Assembly (NCBI GenBank): GCA_018814305.1
Contig: JAHJAA010000073.1
Location: 1-64,000 of the forward strand
Length of the DNA: 64,000 nt
Origin: Pseudomonadota bacterium
GTDB lineage: Bacteria; Desulfobacterota; Desulfobulbia; Desulfobulbales; JAGXFP01
Reading direction: 5' to 3'
Under the pieces are notes generated by a model. It worked only from the letters and a program-made list of their open reading frames with translations, had not been told where the DNA came from and ran no database searches. Shown here piece by piece: positions 28,648-37,630 of the stretch. Positions within the stretch are counted from its first letter, which is position 1. The number at the start of each line of letters is the position of its first letter. The translations under genes and the position numbers were made by a program.

Positions 28648-29210
28648 TGAATCTCAGCCGTAATGCGGTGTGGTTACTGCCGCTGGTGCTTTGCCTTACC
28701 GCGCCACTCTGGTGGCCTGCCGCCGGGAATCTCTTAAGGCCCCGGGGTGAAAGCCCGCCGGAGCTCACCGAGACTGGACAGCAGCAGGGTTTTGTTATGG
28801 AGAAGGTTTTCATGACCCAGGAACGGCGAGGCCTGATGGAATTGGAACTCCAGGCCGCCCGGGTGTCCGGAAAGGTTGATAGTGGCCTCCTTCTTCTGGA
28901 GCAGGTCACTGCCCACTTGCAGGATGACCAGGATCAAAAAGGGGTGATTACCGCCGGCGAGGCGGAATATCGCGGCGACCAGCATATCCTGACCCTTTAC
29001 GATCATGTCCGGGCTGAGATCCCGACGGGCTATGAGATCCAAACCAAAGCTGTTCGCTACCTGGTCAAATTTAGAAAGGTAAAAACAGCCGAGACGGTTC
29101 AACTTCTCGGGCCGGGGATTACGGTCAAGGGAGAAGGTCTGTTCTATGATCTTGGTAGCGGTCGTCTGCGGGTCGGCGGGGTTGGACGGGTCTTGGTGGA
29201 TCTGTCGTAA
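28647..29210 (+). CDS. lptC: LPS export system protein LptC
   Basis: LptC is the bitopic inner-membrane protein that passes LPS from LptBFG to LptA. The 187-aa product has one N-terminal membrane segment (about residues 7-24) and a periplasmic beta-jellyroll with alternating strands around GLMELELQAARVSG, GVITAGEAEYRGDQHILTL and GYEIQTKAVRYL. The sequence is divergent, as is normal for LptC; context after kdsA and kdsC supports the call. lptA and lptB are not in the window. A foldable inverted repeat begins four bases after its stop. Confidence 0.82.
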   Translation: MNLSRNAVWLLPLVLCLTAPLWWPAAGNLLRPRGESPPELTETGQQQGFVMEKVFMTQERRGLMELELQAARVSGKVDSGLLLLEQVTAHLQDDQDQKGVITAGEAEYRGDQHILTLYDHVRAEIPTGYEIQTKAVRYLVKFRKVKTAETVQLLGPGITVKGEGLFYDLGSGRLRVGGVGRVLVDLS

Positions 29211-29214
29211 TCGA

Positions 29215-29318
29215 AACTGTTCAGCAGCACCACATCTTGCGGTGATCGGGCCGGTTCACGTAGGCGGGCTACGCATCGCCAGCCCGCTTACCGCAATCTG
29301 CGGTGCTGCTGAACAGTT
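29215..29318. repeat. 104-nt inverted repeat with inner arms between lptC and pyrF
   Basis: AACTGTTCAGCAGCACC (29215-29231) and GGTGCTGCTGAACAGTT (29302-29318) are perfect 17-bp inverted repeats. Inside, TTGCGGT (29237-29243) pairs with ACCGCAA (29290-29296), and the core can form two further arms, GTGA with TCAC and GCGGGCT with AGCCCGC. The whole folds as a multi-armed structure. It might be a terminator of the kds-lpt transcript, a structured RNA or a REP/MITE-like element; no T-tract follows. Confidence 0.7.
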
Positions 29319-29410
29319 CCAGTTCATGTATAATTGGTCTTCTTTTGCCAGGAGCTGGAATGTTACCCGTGAACAATGAAAGGATGGCTTAGAAATAAGG
29401 TGAGCGTATC

Positions 29411-30118
29411 ATGAAGGATATCCCAACCCGTGACCGGATCATTCTGGCGCTTGATGTTGAGACCACCGAGGCGGCCAGGGAGCTGGTACTCAAAACCGAG
29501 TCACATCTTGGCTTCTACAAAGTTGGCCTGCAGCTCTTTATGGCAGGGTGGTTTGAGACGGTGGACTGGCTGGTGGATCGAGGCCATAAGGTCATGCTTG
29601 ATCTTAAATTTTTCGATATTCCGGAAACCGTCAAACTGGCCGTGGCCGCCATCCGTGATCGGGGGGTGTCCCTGGCCACCATCCATGGCAACGATCCGAT
29701 TATCCGGGCCGCCCTGGAAGAGAAGGGAAGTCTCCGTCTGTTGGCGGTTACCGTCCTTACCAGTTTCGGCGAGGATGATCTTCGAGCCATGGGCATGACC
29801 CAATCTATTGAAGACCTGGTCACCTTCCGGGCCAGACGGGCTCTGGAGTTGGGTTGTGACGGGGTGGTCTCCTCCGGGATGGAGGCGGCCCGTCTCCGCA
29901 AGGAGTTGGGTGAAAAACTTCTCATCGTTACCCCCGGCATTCGGCCCGGGGCCAATGTTCTGGATGGAGCCGACGATCAGACCCGGATCATGACCGCCAA
30001 ACGGGCCATTGCCGGTGGTGCCGACCATGTGGTGGTGGGACGTCCCATCAGTCGGGCAAAAGACCCAATTGCAGTGATCGCAGCCATGCAACGGGAGATT
30101 GAAGGGGTGACCGGTTGA
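29411..30118 (+). CDS. pyrF: Orotidine 5'-phosphate decarboxylase
   Basis: PyrF makes UMP, the last step of de novo pyrimidine synthesis. The 235-aa TIM-barrel product has the catalytic DXK-X2-D array Asp64, Lys66 and Asp69 in VMLDLKFFDIPETV, and the C-terminal ITPGIRPG-like VTPGIRPGAN and HVVVGRPIS. Length is standard. A TATAAT lies at 29329-29334, 82 nt before the ATG, without a good -35 partner. It converges with the hybrid kinase gene. Confidence 0.97.
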   Translation: MKDIPTRDRIILALDVETTEAARELVLKTESHLGFYKVGLQLFMAGWFETVDWLVDRGHKVMLDLKFFDIPETVKLAVAAIRDRGVSLATIHGNDPIIRAALEEKGSLRLLAVTVLTSFGEDDLRAMGMTQSIEDLVTFRARRALELGCDGVVSSGMEAARLRKELGEKLLIVTPGIRPGANVLDGADDQTRIMTAKRAIAGGADHVVVGRPISRAKDPIAVIAAMQREIEGVTG

Positions 30119-30152
30119 TCTTTTTTTGCTGATATTGATTTCTCACTGGAGT

Positions 30153-32177
30153 TTACCCTCTTTCTAAAGTGCTTTCTTTGCCATGGCCTTGCTTTAAGGT
30201 TGTGATAATCAGTCTGAGCAGTTCTTCTTCATCAAACGGCTTAGAGATATAACCATCCATCCCGGCGGCGAGGCATTTCTGGTCGAAACCTTCGATGGCA
30301 TGGGCGGTTATGGCAATTATGGGGAGATGCTGGTCGCCAGCTTCAATGGCTCGGTAACGGCGGGTGACCTCGCAACCGTCCAGATAGGGCATCTCAATAT
30401 CCATAAGAACCAAGTCAAAATGCTTCTCCTGCATAGTCTCTAAGGCCTGCTCTCCGTTTTCAACTTCGGTTAACAACCATCCTTTTGCGGTCAGTATTTC
30501 GTTGACCAGGATCCGGTTGATTGGTTCATCATCTGCCAGAAGAATATGGATTTCTTTTGGGAAAGAAGGCTCTGGCATGGTTTTGGAAAATCGTTTGGTC
30601 GGAGTTGGAAACTCATCGGCAAGGGCTTCCAGACGAACTGTAAAATGAAAGGAACTGCCCTGGTGGTTTGGCAGAGGATTGCTTTCAATCCAAACTCTGC
30701 CGCCCATTAACCTGGTGAGTTCGCTTGAGATCGCAAGACCTAAACCACTGCCGCCATAATTCCTGGAAAAGGAAGGCTCTGCCTGGGTGAAAGCCTTGAA
30801 GATCTTTTCTCTGATTTCCACAGGAACTCCGATACCGGTGTCTCTGACCTCAAAGTGCAGGATCCTGCTCTTGCCGACCCGGTTTGCCTCCTCAACAAAG
30901 ATCTCCACCCCACCGTGCTTCGTAAATTTAACCGCATTATTCACCAGATTGATGAGGACCTGGGTAAGACGCAGGGGATCTCCGATCAGATTGTCTGGTA
31001 TTTGTTCATCAAGATGCTGAGTAATCGTAAGATCTTTAGCCTTTGCCTGTTCATTCAGGGGGGCCAGGGCTGACGAAATGGTTTCGCGAAGCGAGAAATT
31101 GCATACTTCCAGATCAAGGCGGCGGGCATTGATCTTCGAAAAGTCGAGAATATCGTTAATAATTCGAAAAAGTCGATCGGCAGAATCTTTGACCATTTGG
31201 GTATAGAGTAATTGTTTTTCTTCTTTAATATCCATTTTAAGGAGCAGGTCAGTAAGGCCGATTATGCCATTCATGGGAGTTCGCACTTCATGGCTCATGT
31301 TGGCAAGGAACTCGCTCATTGCCTGACGGGAGGCCTCAGATTCTTCTTTGGCACTCAGGTGTTCTTCATTGATCAGATTCAAGTCGCCGATCTTGGTCCT
31401 GATTGTTTTTGCCAGGAGGTTGAGGTCATGTGCCAGGTTCGAGAATTCATTATTCCCGCTTTCCGTAATGTTCTGATCAAAGCGGCCTTCAATCAGCGTT
31501 TTGACCCCGGAGGATACTTTCTTGAAGGAAGAACGGAGGTCTTGAAGGAAAAGCCAAGTGGAAGTCAGGATGAGCAAAGAGGCCAGCAGAGAAGTGAGGA
31601 CAGTGAATCTATAGGCTTTATTAATAACTTGAGCATATCGTTGCTTGAGCTCTTCAGCCTCTGCTCTTTTATCTTCAATTGCGCGGTTTATGAGATTGAT
31701 GAATTCATTCTTGAATATTGTTTTTGATAGTTCGGTGAACAGCTTTTCTGATTCGTACTGATTGCCAGCTCTATTGTACTCTTGAATCCGGGCAAGTTTT
31801 CTTTCCATAATGATGAGGATGGCCTGGATTTCATTGATGATTTCAACCTCTTTGCTGTCGGGGTCCGTTTGGTTGTTGTCAGGGATCAGGTTTCCAGAAT
31901 AGACCGCTTTACGGTATTGCTCCATCGGCACTTCAATGGCAAATCGTTCTTTAATTTTTTCAGCCTCATCGGTGTATAAAACATCACCCATTTCTTTCAT
32001 GTATTTATGGACTGAAGTTTTAATATCGACCAAGGCAACAAATTTATGGTGAGCGGTATATTGCCTTTGCTGGAAGAGGTTAACGGTGTTTAGAGTCCAT
32101 TGGTTTGAATAGAAGTGAGCTGTGATCATGGCAAAGACGATCACCAGATAGATAAACATTCGGGTCTCTATCTTCAT
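30153..32177 (-). CDS. Membrane hybrid sensor histidine kinase
   Basis: The 674-aa product has an N-terminal membrane segment (about 7-24), an extracytoplasmic helical sensor region to about 185, a second segment (about 192-212), a HAMP domain, a dimerisation domain with the phosphorylated His in ANMSHEVRTPMNG (near 296), an ATPase domain with the G boxes DTGIGV and GGSGLGLAI, and a C-terminal receiver with acidic ADDE, phospho-Asp near 593 in LVLMDIEMP and Lys in YISKPF. The signal and output are unknown; no response regulator is adjacent. ATG 32177 is preferred over GTG 32186. It is transcribed alone, converging on pyrF. Confidence 0.93.
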   Translation of the reverse strand: MKIETRMFIYLVIVFAMITAHFYSNQWTLNTVNLFQQRQYTAHHKFVALVDIKTSVHKYMKEMGDVLYTDEAEKIKERFAIEVPMEQYRKAVYSGNLIPDNNQTDPDSKEVEIINEIQAILIIMERKLARIQEYNRAGNQYESEKLFTELSKTIFKNEFINLINRAIEDKRAEAEELKQRYAQVINKAYRFTVLTSLLASLLILTSTWLFLQDLRSSFKKVSSGVKTLIEGRFDQNITESGNNEFSNLAHDLNLLAKTIRTKIGDLNLINEEHLSAKEESEASRQAMSEFLANMSHEVRTPMNGIIGLTDLLLKMDIKEEKQLLYTQMVKDSADRLFRIINDILDFSKINARRLDLEVCNFSLRETISSALAPLNEQAKAKDLTITQHLDEQIPDNLIGDPLRLTQVLINLVNNAVKFTKHGGVEIFVEEANRVGKSRILHFEVRDTGIGVPVEIREKIFKAFTQAEPSFSRNYGGSGLGLAISSELTRLMGGRVWIESNPLPNHQGSSFHFTVRLEALADEFPTPTKRFSKTMPEPSFPKEIHILLADDEPINRILVNEILTAKGWLLTEVENGEQALETMQEKHFDLVLMDIEMPYLDGCEVTRRYRAIEAGDQHLPIIAITAHAIEGFDQKCLAAGMDGYISKPFDEEELLRLIITTLKQGHGKESTLERG

Positions 32178-32484
32178 GGGTTCCACTTAAGGAGAGGGGG
32201 ATTGGAATTCATAGCCAGGATCATAACATAATCGGTGATATATGTTGTCTCGTTGCTGAGCAACATGAGTGAAGGTTTTGTATAAATGTCTGTGAAATAT
32301 TCTATTTTGGGCATGGTGTCCATAACTCTGTGTCCTTGGGTATGATGAATGTACCGCGAAAGAATTGGCAGGATCGAAATTCCAGCAGGAAATGAATCTA
32401 ATCGCGTAATGATTGGGGGGAAGGCTTATTAAGGATAGCACCAAAGATTAAAGGGAAAGTGAAGTCCATCGCAACGCGATTGTA

Positions 32485-33111
32485 TTATCTGTTGGTGGTG
32501 GCGAGTCCTATCCCCACCCCGATAAAAGTTCCGCCGATCAGCTTGTTAAGGTGTTTCGCCAGCTTGCTTCTTGAGAAATAAGGTATAATTTTTTGCCCCC
32601 CAATCGCGTAGATCATGAAACAACCAAAGGCGATGACTCCTCCTGAACTCAGCAGCAGGGCGAACTGGGAGAGGTAGGTATCATTGGGGTCGATAAACTG
32701 GGGGAAGACCGCGGTGAAGAAAACAATTGCCTTGGGATTCCCTGCCGTCACCAAGGCACCCTGCAGGTACATCTTTCTTAAAGGGGCATGGGGGGCTGTA
32801 TCAGAGCCTTGGGTCGATAGCTTCATTCCCGGGGTTTTCCATAGAGAGAATCCCATATAGATCAGATAAGCCGCCCCCACCCATTTTATCATCAGGAACA
32901 GTGTTGCCGAGGCCAATAATATTACCCCAAGACCGGCCATGGAAACAGCAGCCTGCATCATGGTTACCGATAAATTCCCCAACGCTGAGGCCACTGTTCT
33001 CTTGGCACCGTACTGCATCCCGTGGGTTAGGGCCAGCAACATGCTTGGTCCGGGTAGGATTGAGGCCACGAAAACCGTTGCCAGATAGAGCAAAATTGAG
33101 TGGGGAGACAT
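32485..33111 (-). CDS. LysE/RhtB-family amino-acid exporter
   Basis: This 208-aa integral membrane protein of the LysE/RhtB superfamily has about six hydrophobic segments, the N-terminal PGPSM motif near residue 21, and VGAAYLIYMGFSLW in the third segment. Members export amino acids or homoserine lactones; the substrate here cannot be told. A second member starts 26 nt upstream, so the two are likely cotranscribed and arose by duplication or pairing. Confidence 0.9.
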   Translation of the reverse strand: MSPHSILLYLATVFVASILPGPSMLLALTHGMQYGAKRTVASALGNLSVTMMQAAVSMAGLGVILLASATLFLMIKWVGAAYLIYMGFSLWKTPGMKLSTQGSDTAPHAPLRKMYLQGALVTAGNPKAIVFFTAVFPQFIDPNDTYLSQFALLLSSGGVIAFGCFMIYAIGGQKIIPYFSRSKLAKHLNKLIGGTFIGVGIGLATTNR

Positions 33112-33136
33112 GAGTCCTTTCTTCCAGGGAAAATTT

Positions 33137-33751
33137 TTAATGATCGGTCAGGGCAAGGTTGGCACCCAGGGCGGCAAAGGTGACGGCAAAAGAACGTTGC
33201 AGCCAGACCAGCAGCCGGGGTGAATGAACCACGTATTTCCTGACCCCGGTGGCCGTGAGGCCGTAGACAATAAAAATCACCAGGGTCATTACCATGAAGA
33301 CCAGACTGAGCATCAGCATCTCACCCGTCGGGGTCGCGGAGTTGGGCGAGATAAACAGCGGCAGAAAGGCCAGGAAGAAGATTGATAATTTCGGGTTGAG
33401 GATGTTGAGCAGAAATCCTCGGATGGCAATCTGTCGAAATCCCTGATCACCGGCTGAAGGGCTGAAGGTGATCATCCCCTTTTCCCGCCACAGTGACCAG
33501 GCAAGATAGAGCAGGTAGCTGGCGCCGACCAATTTAACCGCCTGGAAGGCCACGGCGCTCATGTGGAGAATCATCGACAGTCCCAGGACACTGGCCGTCA
33601 GGTGGGGGATGATTCCGGCAGTGCAACCAATGGCGGCGGCAATACTTGCCCGTTTACCCAGAAAAAGCCCCGTTGAAACCGTATAGATCACTCCGGTTCC
33701 AGGGATCAATACCACGATCAGTGAAGTAAGCAAAAATTCGGTGTTGAACAT
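33137..33751 (-). CDS. LysE/RhtB-family amino-acid exporter
   Basis: A second 204-aa LysE/RhtB transporter immediately upstream of the first. It has LIPGTGVIYTV in place of the PGP motif of its neighbour, the conserved VGASYLLYLAWSLW segment, and about six membrane helices. Sequence identity between the pair is modest by eye, so they are not a recent duplicate and may carry different substrates or form a heteromer. Start is ATG with no strong upstream site. Confidence 0.9.
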   Translation of the reverse strand: MFNTEFLLTSLIVVLIPGTGVIYTVSTGLFLGKRASIAAAIGCTAGIIPHLTASVLGLSMILHMSAVAFQAVKLVGASYLLYLAWSLWREKGMITFSPSAGDQGFRQIAIRGFLLNILNPKLSIFFLAFLPLFISPNSATPTGEMLMLSLVFMVMTLVIFIVYGLTATGVRKYVVHSPRLLVWLQRSFAVTFAALGANLALTDH

Positions 33752-34238
33752 TCCAATCTCTGATGAAAGAACTGTCTTTAATATTAAGGGCGGAGCCTGT
33801 TGGAATGGCAGGCGCTTGATACAAAGATTACCAAGGTGGTCTCAGAAACGACTTGATACTCTCCAGGCAGGCACCTGCAAGATTGGACATAGAACATGTG
33901 GCGGATGAAAAGAAATTGCTTGTGGGGGCCTGGCCCAAAATGGGGGGCATGCCTGTCAATCCCTCCCCAAATCTTCTTCATTTATGATGATACCTTCATA
34001 TAATGAGCTGCGGTGCGTCGTGTCAATACGAAATCCTTGTTCAGAACCGGTAAAAAAATTATGGTAAAATGTTCTTGGTCGCTAGCAATCCAGGAGGAAA
34101 GCCCTCTTTTTCGTTAGAGAGGGGGCTATCCGGATAATCATCGAGCGTCTCTGAATTGCAGGCATACTTCTCTGTTCAAGTGAGCAACCTGTGGACAATC
34201 AATAGTATTCTGGTGGATACATTTTGGTGAGGATTCAA
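33752..34238. other. Intergenic stretch without a supported gene
   Basis: About 490 nt between the divergent LysE pair and the lipoprotein gene. A leftward frame at 33784-33981 (65 codons) has no site or homology signal and is not called. A hairpin of AGCCCTCT (34100-34107) with AGAGGGGGCT (34117-34126) is visible, with no T-tract. Promoters for both flanking genes should lie here but I cannot fix them. Confidence 0.5.
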
Positions 34239-35003
34239 ATGGGTTTTCCGTCTATTATTCCCAGGTCTGGGGTGAGGTGTTTTTTGGCGTTCCTGATCCT
34301 GGCGGGGTTGATTTCCTGTAGCGATCTGAAAGGAGTCCCGGTACCCCATGAAGTTCCTCAGGATGGGCGACCTAGCGTGAGTGGAGAGGCGGAAGAATTG
34401 TATTGGTGGAGGGCCAAATTTATCAATGCCCTGGATGAAGATGAAGAGCCTCGCTGGGTTTCCGACCTCATGGTTGCAGATCTGGTCATTGAGCCGGTGA
34501 TCGTGGAATATGCCTCTACCCTGGCCTTATGGCGTTTCCATCGCCGGGCGGTCCATGATGCCAATGGTCATATCTTCAGTTTCATCTTCTATGCAGATCG
34601 TCAAACCGCCGCAGAGGTGTTTGCCATGATTGAAAGGAGTCCTGACCTGGCCAGGCTGATCCAGCACGGGCTTATTGAAAAGTACGTGGGCGATCTTGGT
34701 GAAGAAAATGATCGAACAAATCCTGGCGCCACCAGTGATGGTAAATGGTCGGTTCCCCTGCAAGAAGTGTGGCCTGCCTATATCATGGGTGCCAGCGTCA
34801 CCTGGTTGGGCCTCATTAATCAATTCTTTAATGCAAGTGGAGCGGCTGAACAGGATTTCGATGAACTGGTCGGTGATTACGAGAAGGTCAATATGGCTCT
34901 TGGTACTTTATGGCGGGAAGAAGGCCAGCACGCTTTTCTGCATCATCTGAACGCCTTGTTCGGCTATGAGCCCATGCTGCTGAAGGTCAAAACAGAATTT
35001 TGA
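34239..35003 (+). CDS. Predicted lipoprotein of unknown function
   Basis: From ATG 34239, with GAGG six bases upstream, the product is 254 aa; a TTG at 34224 is also in frame. It has a lipoprotein signal with lipobox LISC (Cys about residue 27), so it is probably anchored in the envelope. The mature part is acidic and helical, with the motifs ALWRFHRRAVHD and FSFIFYADRQTAAEVFAMI. The C-terminal segment HAFLHHLNALFGYEP contains clustered histidines. I do not recognise the family. It converges with pgpA and seems monocistronic. Confidence 0.85.
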   Translation: MGFPSIIPRSGVRCFLAFLILAGLISCSDLKGVPVPHEVPQDGRPSVSGEAEELYWWRAKFINALDEDEEPRWVSDLMVADLVIEPVIVEYASTLALWRFHRRAVHDANGHIFSFIFYADRQTAAEVFAMIERSPDLARLIQHGLIEKYVGDLGEENDRTNPGATSDGKWSVPLQEVWPAYIMGASVTWLGLINQFFNASGAAEQDFDELVGDYEKVNMALGTLWREEGQHAFLHHLNALFGYEPMLLKVKTEF

Positions 35004-35019
35004 TCCGGCCGCAAATATT

Positions 35020-35478
35020 TCAGTTGAGACCGAAGAGTCGGCAGGTTGCCTGGAGGAGGATCAGGGCGTAGAGTCCGGCCATCAGGTCGTCAAGGACAAT
35101 GCCCAGGCCACCGTGAAAATTTTTATCAAAGAAGTTGGCCGGGAAGGGCTTGGTGATGTCGAAGATTCGGAAGTAGATGAAACCAAGAGCCAGGACTATG
35201 GGATTCACTGGGGCGCCGATCAGGGTGACCAGCAGACCGGCCACCTCATCGATGACCACAGCTCCTGGATCGGCCCGGTCGAGGATCTTTTCGGCGGATC
35301 CGGCGGTCAGGACCGCCACCACGATGATGATCGCCAGCGCAATCAGGTAATCGGGGAGCGATAACCGGGCCAGGGCGAGATAGATCGGCAGCCCCAGCAG
35401 AGTTCCCCATGTTCCAGGGGCCTTGGGCAGATACCCCAGGCCGAAACCGGTGGCAATCGCCATGATCAAGCGGTCCAT
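35020..35478 (-). CDS. pgpA: Phosphatidylglycerophosphatase A
   Basis: PgpA dephosphorylates phosphatidylglycerophosphate to phosphatidylglycerol at the inner membrane. The 152-aa product has the family pattern GFGLGYLPKAPGTWGTL near the N terminus, VIDEVAGLLVTL in the middle and FRIFDITKPFPANFFDKNFHGGLGIVLDD, which holds the catalytic acidic and basic residues. Its start shares one base with the larC stop. It is last in the priA-def-fmt-larC-pgpA run. Confidence 0.95.
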   Translation of the reverse strand: MDRLIMAIATGFGLGYLPKAPGTWGTLLGLPIYLALARLSLPDYLIALAIIIVVAVLTAGSAEKILDRADPGAVVIDEVAGLLVTLIGAPVNPIVLALGFIYFRIFDITKPFPANFFDKNFHGGLGIVLDDLMAGLYALILLQATCRLFGLN

Positions 35479-36671
35479 TACTCACCGTCCTCGGCGCGAA
35501 AGGTTGTGGGGTCACAGCAGGTCACAGCCCGGTAAACCTCTTGCAGACTGAGGTTTTCGGCCAGGGCCAGGCGTCGGCAATCCTCATACTCCGGGGTCAG
35601 GATCAGGCCGGTCGGGGTTTGAACCTCCTTGACCTGAACGTGGCCCCACGGGGTGGAAACCGTGCCGGATCTTCGGGGCAGGGTCCACCGCTGTTCAATC
35701 CGGGAGCGGACCCCGATGGCGCTGGTGTCACTGAGCAGGCAGCGTTTGATTTCCCAGCCTTCACCAGGGCGGGTGATCACCTTGATCAGAAATCCGGGTC
35801 GGCCCTTCTTCATCTGGGCCGGAATCAGCAGCACATCCAAGGCCCCTAACCCGTATAATTTCTCGGTCAGGAAGGGATAGCCCTCCGGTGACCAGTCGTC
35901 CAGATTGGTCTCGATGACCTCCACCTCCCGGGCTTCCTCCACCGCTTCACTTTTGCCCAACACCAGACGCAGCAGATTGGGGCGGTCCGGGAACCGGTGA
36001 TTGCCCCGTCCATACCCCACCTGATTGATGGTCATTGAGGGATAGGGCCCGAAGCGATTGGCCAGGGACTTGACGATGGCGGCGCCGGTGGGGGTGACCA
36101 TTTCCTGATCCAGGTCCACCCCGTAGACCGGGACATTCTTAAGGATTTCACAGACCGCTGGCGCCGGCAACGGCAGACGGCCGTGGGCACAATCGACCAT
36201 CCCCGAGGGCATGGGGAGTGGTGAGACCACCAGTTGTTTGATTCCGAAGAAATCAAAACCGAGGGCAGTCCCGACGATATCGATAATGGAATCAACCCCG
36301 CCGACTTCATGGAAATGAACCTCATCCTCCGGGCAGCCGTGGATTTTGGCCTCGGCGCGGGCCAGGGTGGTGAAGATTGCCAGGGCGCATTCCTTGATCG
36401 TGTGGGAGAGCTGGGAATTGTGGATCAGCTCCCGGATCAGGCGCCAATCCCGGGCTGGCTGGGGTGTCTTGGTGGTTACCGTAAAAGAAGTGGCGGCGAT
36501 TACCCCATCTCGATCCTGGCGGATGGCAAGGTCGAGGGGGCAAAGGTCAAGAGTGTTGAGGCCCTGACGGAGGATCTCTTCGGGCAGACCTGCGTCCAGC
36601 AAGGCGCCGACCATCATATCCCCACTGATCCCGGCAAAGCAGTCCAGATAGGCGATGGTTGGGGTGGTCAT
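35478..36671 (-). CDS. larC: LarC-family (DUF111) nickel-pincer cofactor protein
   Basis: LarC inserts nickel into the pyridinium pincer cofactor of lactate racemase and related enzymes. The 397-aa product starts with the typical YLDCFAGISGDMMVGALLDAG, has VHFHEVGGVDSIIDIVG (conserved His/Asp metal region) and the C-terminal VIETNLDDWSPEG domain in one continuous frame, unlike the Lactiplantibacillus case that needs a frameshift. No larA, larB or larE is nearby, so its target enzyme is unknown. It sits between fmt and pgpA. Confidence 0.92.
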   Translation of the reverse strand: MTTPTIAYLDCFAGISGDMMVGALLDAGLPEEILRQGLNTLDLCPLDLAIRQDRDGVIAATSFTVTTKTPQPARDWRLIRELIHNSQLSHTIKECALAIFTTLARAEAKIHGCPEDEVHFHEVGGVDSIIDIVGTALGFDFFGIKQLVVSPLPMPSGMVDCAHGRLPLPAPAVCEILKNVPVYGVDLDQEMVTPTGAAIVKSLANRFGPYPSMTINQVGYGRGNHRFPDRPNLLRLVLGKSEAVEEAREVEVIETNLDDWSPEGYPFLTEKLYGLGALDVLLIPAQMKKGRPGFLIKVITRPGEGWEIKRCLLSDTSAIGVRSRIEQRWTLPRRSGTVSTPWGHVQVKEVQTPTGLILTPEYEDCRRLALAENLSLQEVYRAVTCCDPTTFRAEDGE

Positions 36672-36683
36672 GAGTGGTGTTCC

Positions 36684-37628
36684 CTATGCCCCAAGATGGG
36701 TTCGCGCGGGCACGTCGCGGCCCCGGAGGAAATCGGCCACGGCCATTCGACGGCTGCCGGCTAACTGCATTTCCTTGGCCAGAAGATACCCCTGACTGGT
36801 GGCGATGAGCAGTCCTTCCTGATCGGCCCGGCAGATAGTACCGGGTTGTTCTTGGACCGGGTGGTCGATGACCAGGGGGGTAAAGAGGCGAAGCTGGATA
36901 TTGTCCAGGGTCGTGGTGGCGGTGGGCCAGGGGTCGAGACCCCGAATCAGGCAGCTGATTTCAGCGGCGGATCGGTGCCAGTCGATACTTCCTTGATCCT
37001 TGGTCAAGGGCGGGGCCAGGGTTGCCAACCGATCATCCTGGTCGATTTTTGGTAAGGGACCGTTGTGGAGCAGGTCCAGGGTGGTCAGTAGAAGCTTCCC
37101 CCCCAATTCGGATAATTTCGCTGCCAGGGTAGCTGAGGTGTCATCGACCTCGATTGCCATGGCCCCCGGCAGAATAATTGCACCGGTATCGAGGCCTTCG
37201 TCCATCTGCATGATGGTGACACCGGACTCGGTCTCGCCATTTAGGATCGCCCATTGGATCGGGGCCGCTCCCCGGTATTTGGGAAGGAGTGAGCCGTGGA
37301 CATTGATGGTTCCGTGGGGTGGGAGATTGAGGATTTGGCCGGGCAGGATCCGGCCATAGGCGGTAACCGCGATGAGATCAGGCTTAAAGGCGGCGATCTC
37401 ATCGAGAAACTCTTGGGTTTTTAAACGGATGGGTTGAAGCACCGGCAGATCATGGGCCAGGGCCAGTTCCTTGACCGGAGAAGGGGATAGCTTGCGCCCT
37501 CGGCCCCGGGGTCGGTCGGGTTGGGTCACCACCGCCACCACTTGATCGGGTCCTGCTAGCAGGGCCTTAAGAGAGGGGACGGCAAAGTTCGGGGTCCCCA
37601 TGAAGATAATTCGGAAGGGAGTGGCCAT
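36684..37628 (-). CDS. fmt: Methionyl-tRNA formyltransferase
   Basis: Fmt formylates initiator Met-tRNA. The 314-aa product has an N-terminal Rossmann-like domain (RIIFMGTPNFAVPSL), the catalytic region INVHGSLLPKYRGAAPI with the Asn-His pair, and a C-terminal OB-like domain that binds tRNA. It follows def by two bases, the standard def-fmt pair. ATG start at 37628. Confidence 0.98.
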   Translation of the reverse strand: MATPFRIIFMGTPNFAVPSLKALLAGPDQVVAVVTQPDRPRGRGRKLSPSPVKELALAHDLPVLQPIRLKTQEFLDEIAAFKPDLIAVTAYGRILPGQILNLPPHGTINVHGSLLPKYRGAAPIQWAILNGETESGVTIMQMDEGLDTGAIILPGAMAIEVDDTSATLAAKLSELGGKLLLTTLDLLHNGPLPKIDQDDRLATLAPPLTKDQGSIDWHRSAAEISCLIRGLDPWPTATTTLDNIQLRLFTPLVIDHPVQEQPGTICRADQEGLLIATSQGYLLAKEMQLAGSRRMAVADFLRGRDVPARTHLGA

Positions 37629-37630
37629 GG

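Noticed and set aside
29215-29318. Integron attC site reading of the inverted repeat
   Set aside because: The ends do not fit the RYYYAAC and GTTRRRY core sites, and no integron integrase or cassette array is present.
32485-33751. LysE pair as a recent tandem duplication
   Set aside because: The two proteins differ in the PGP motif and along most of their length, so recent duplication is not supported.
33784-33981. 65-codon leftward frame in the intergenic gap
   Set aside because: No ribosome-binding site, no hydrophobic or domain pattern, and low-complexity codon use; likely chance.
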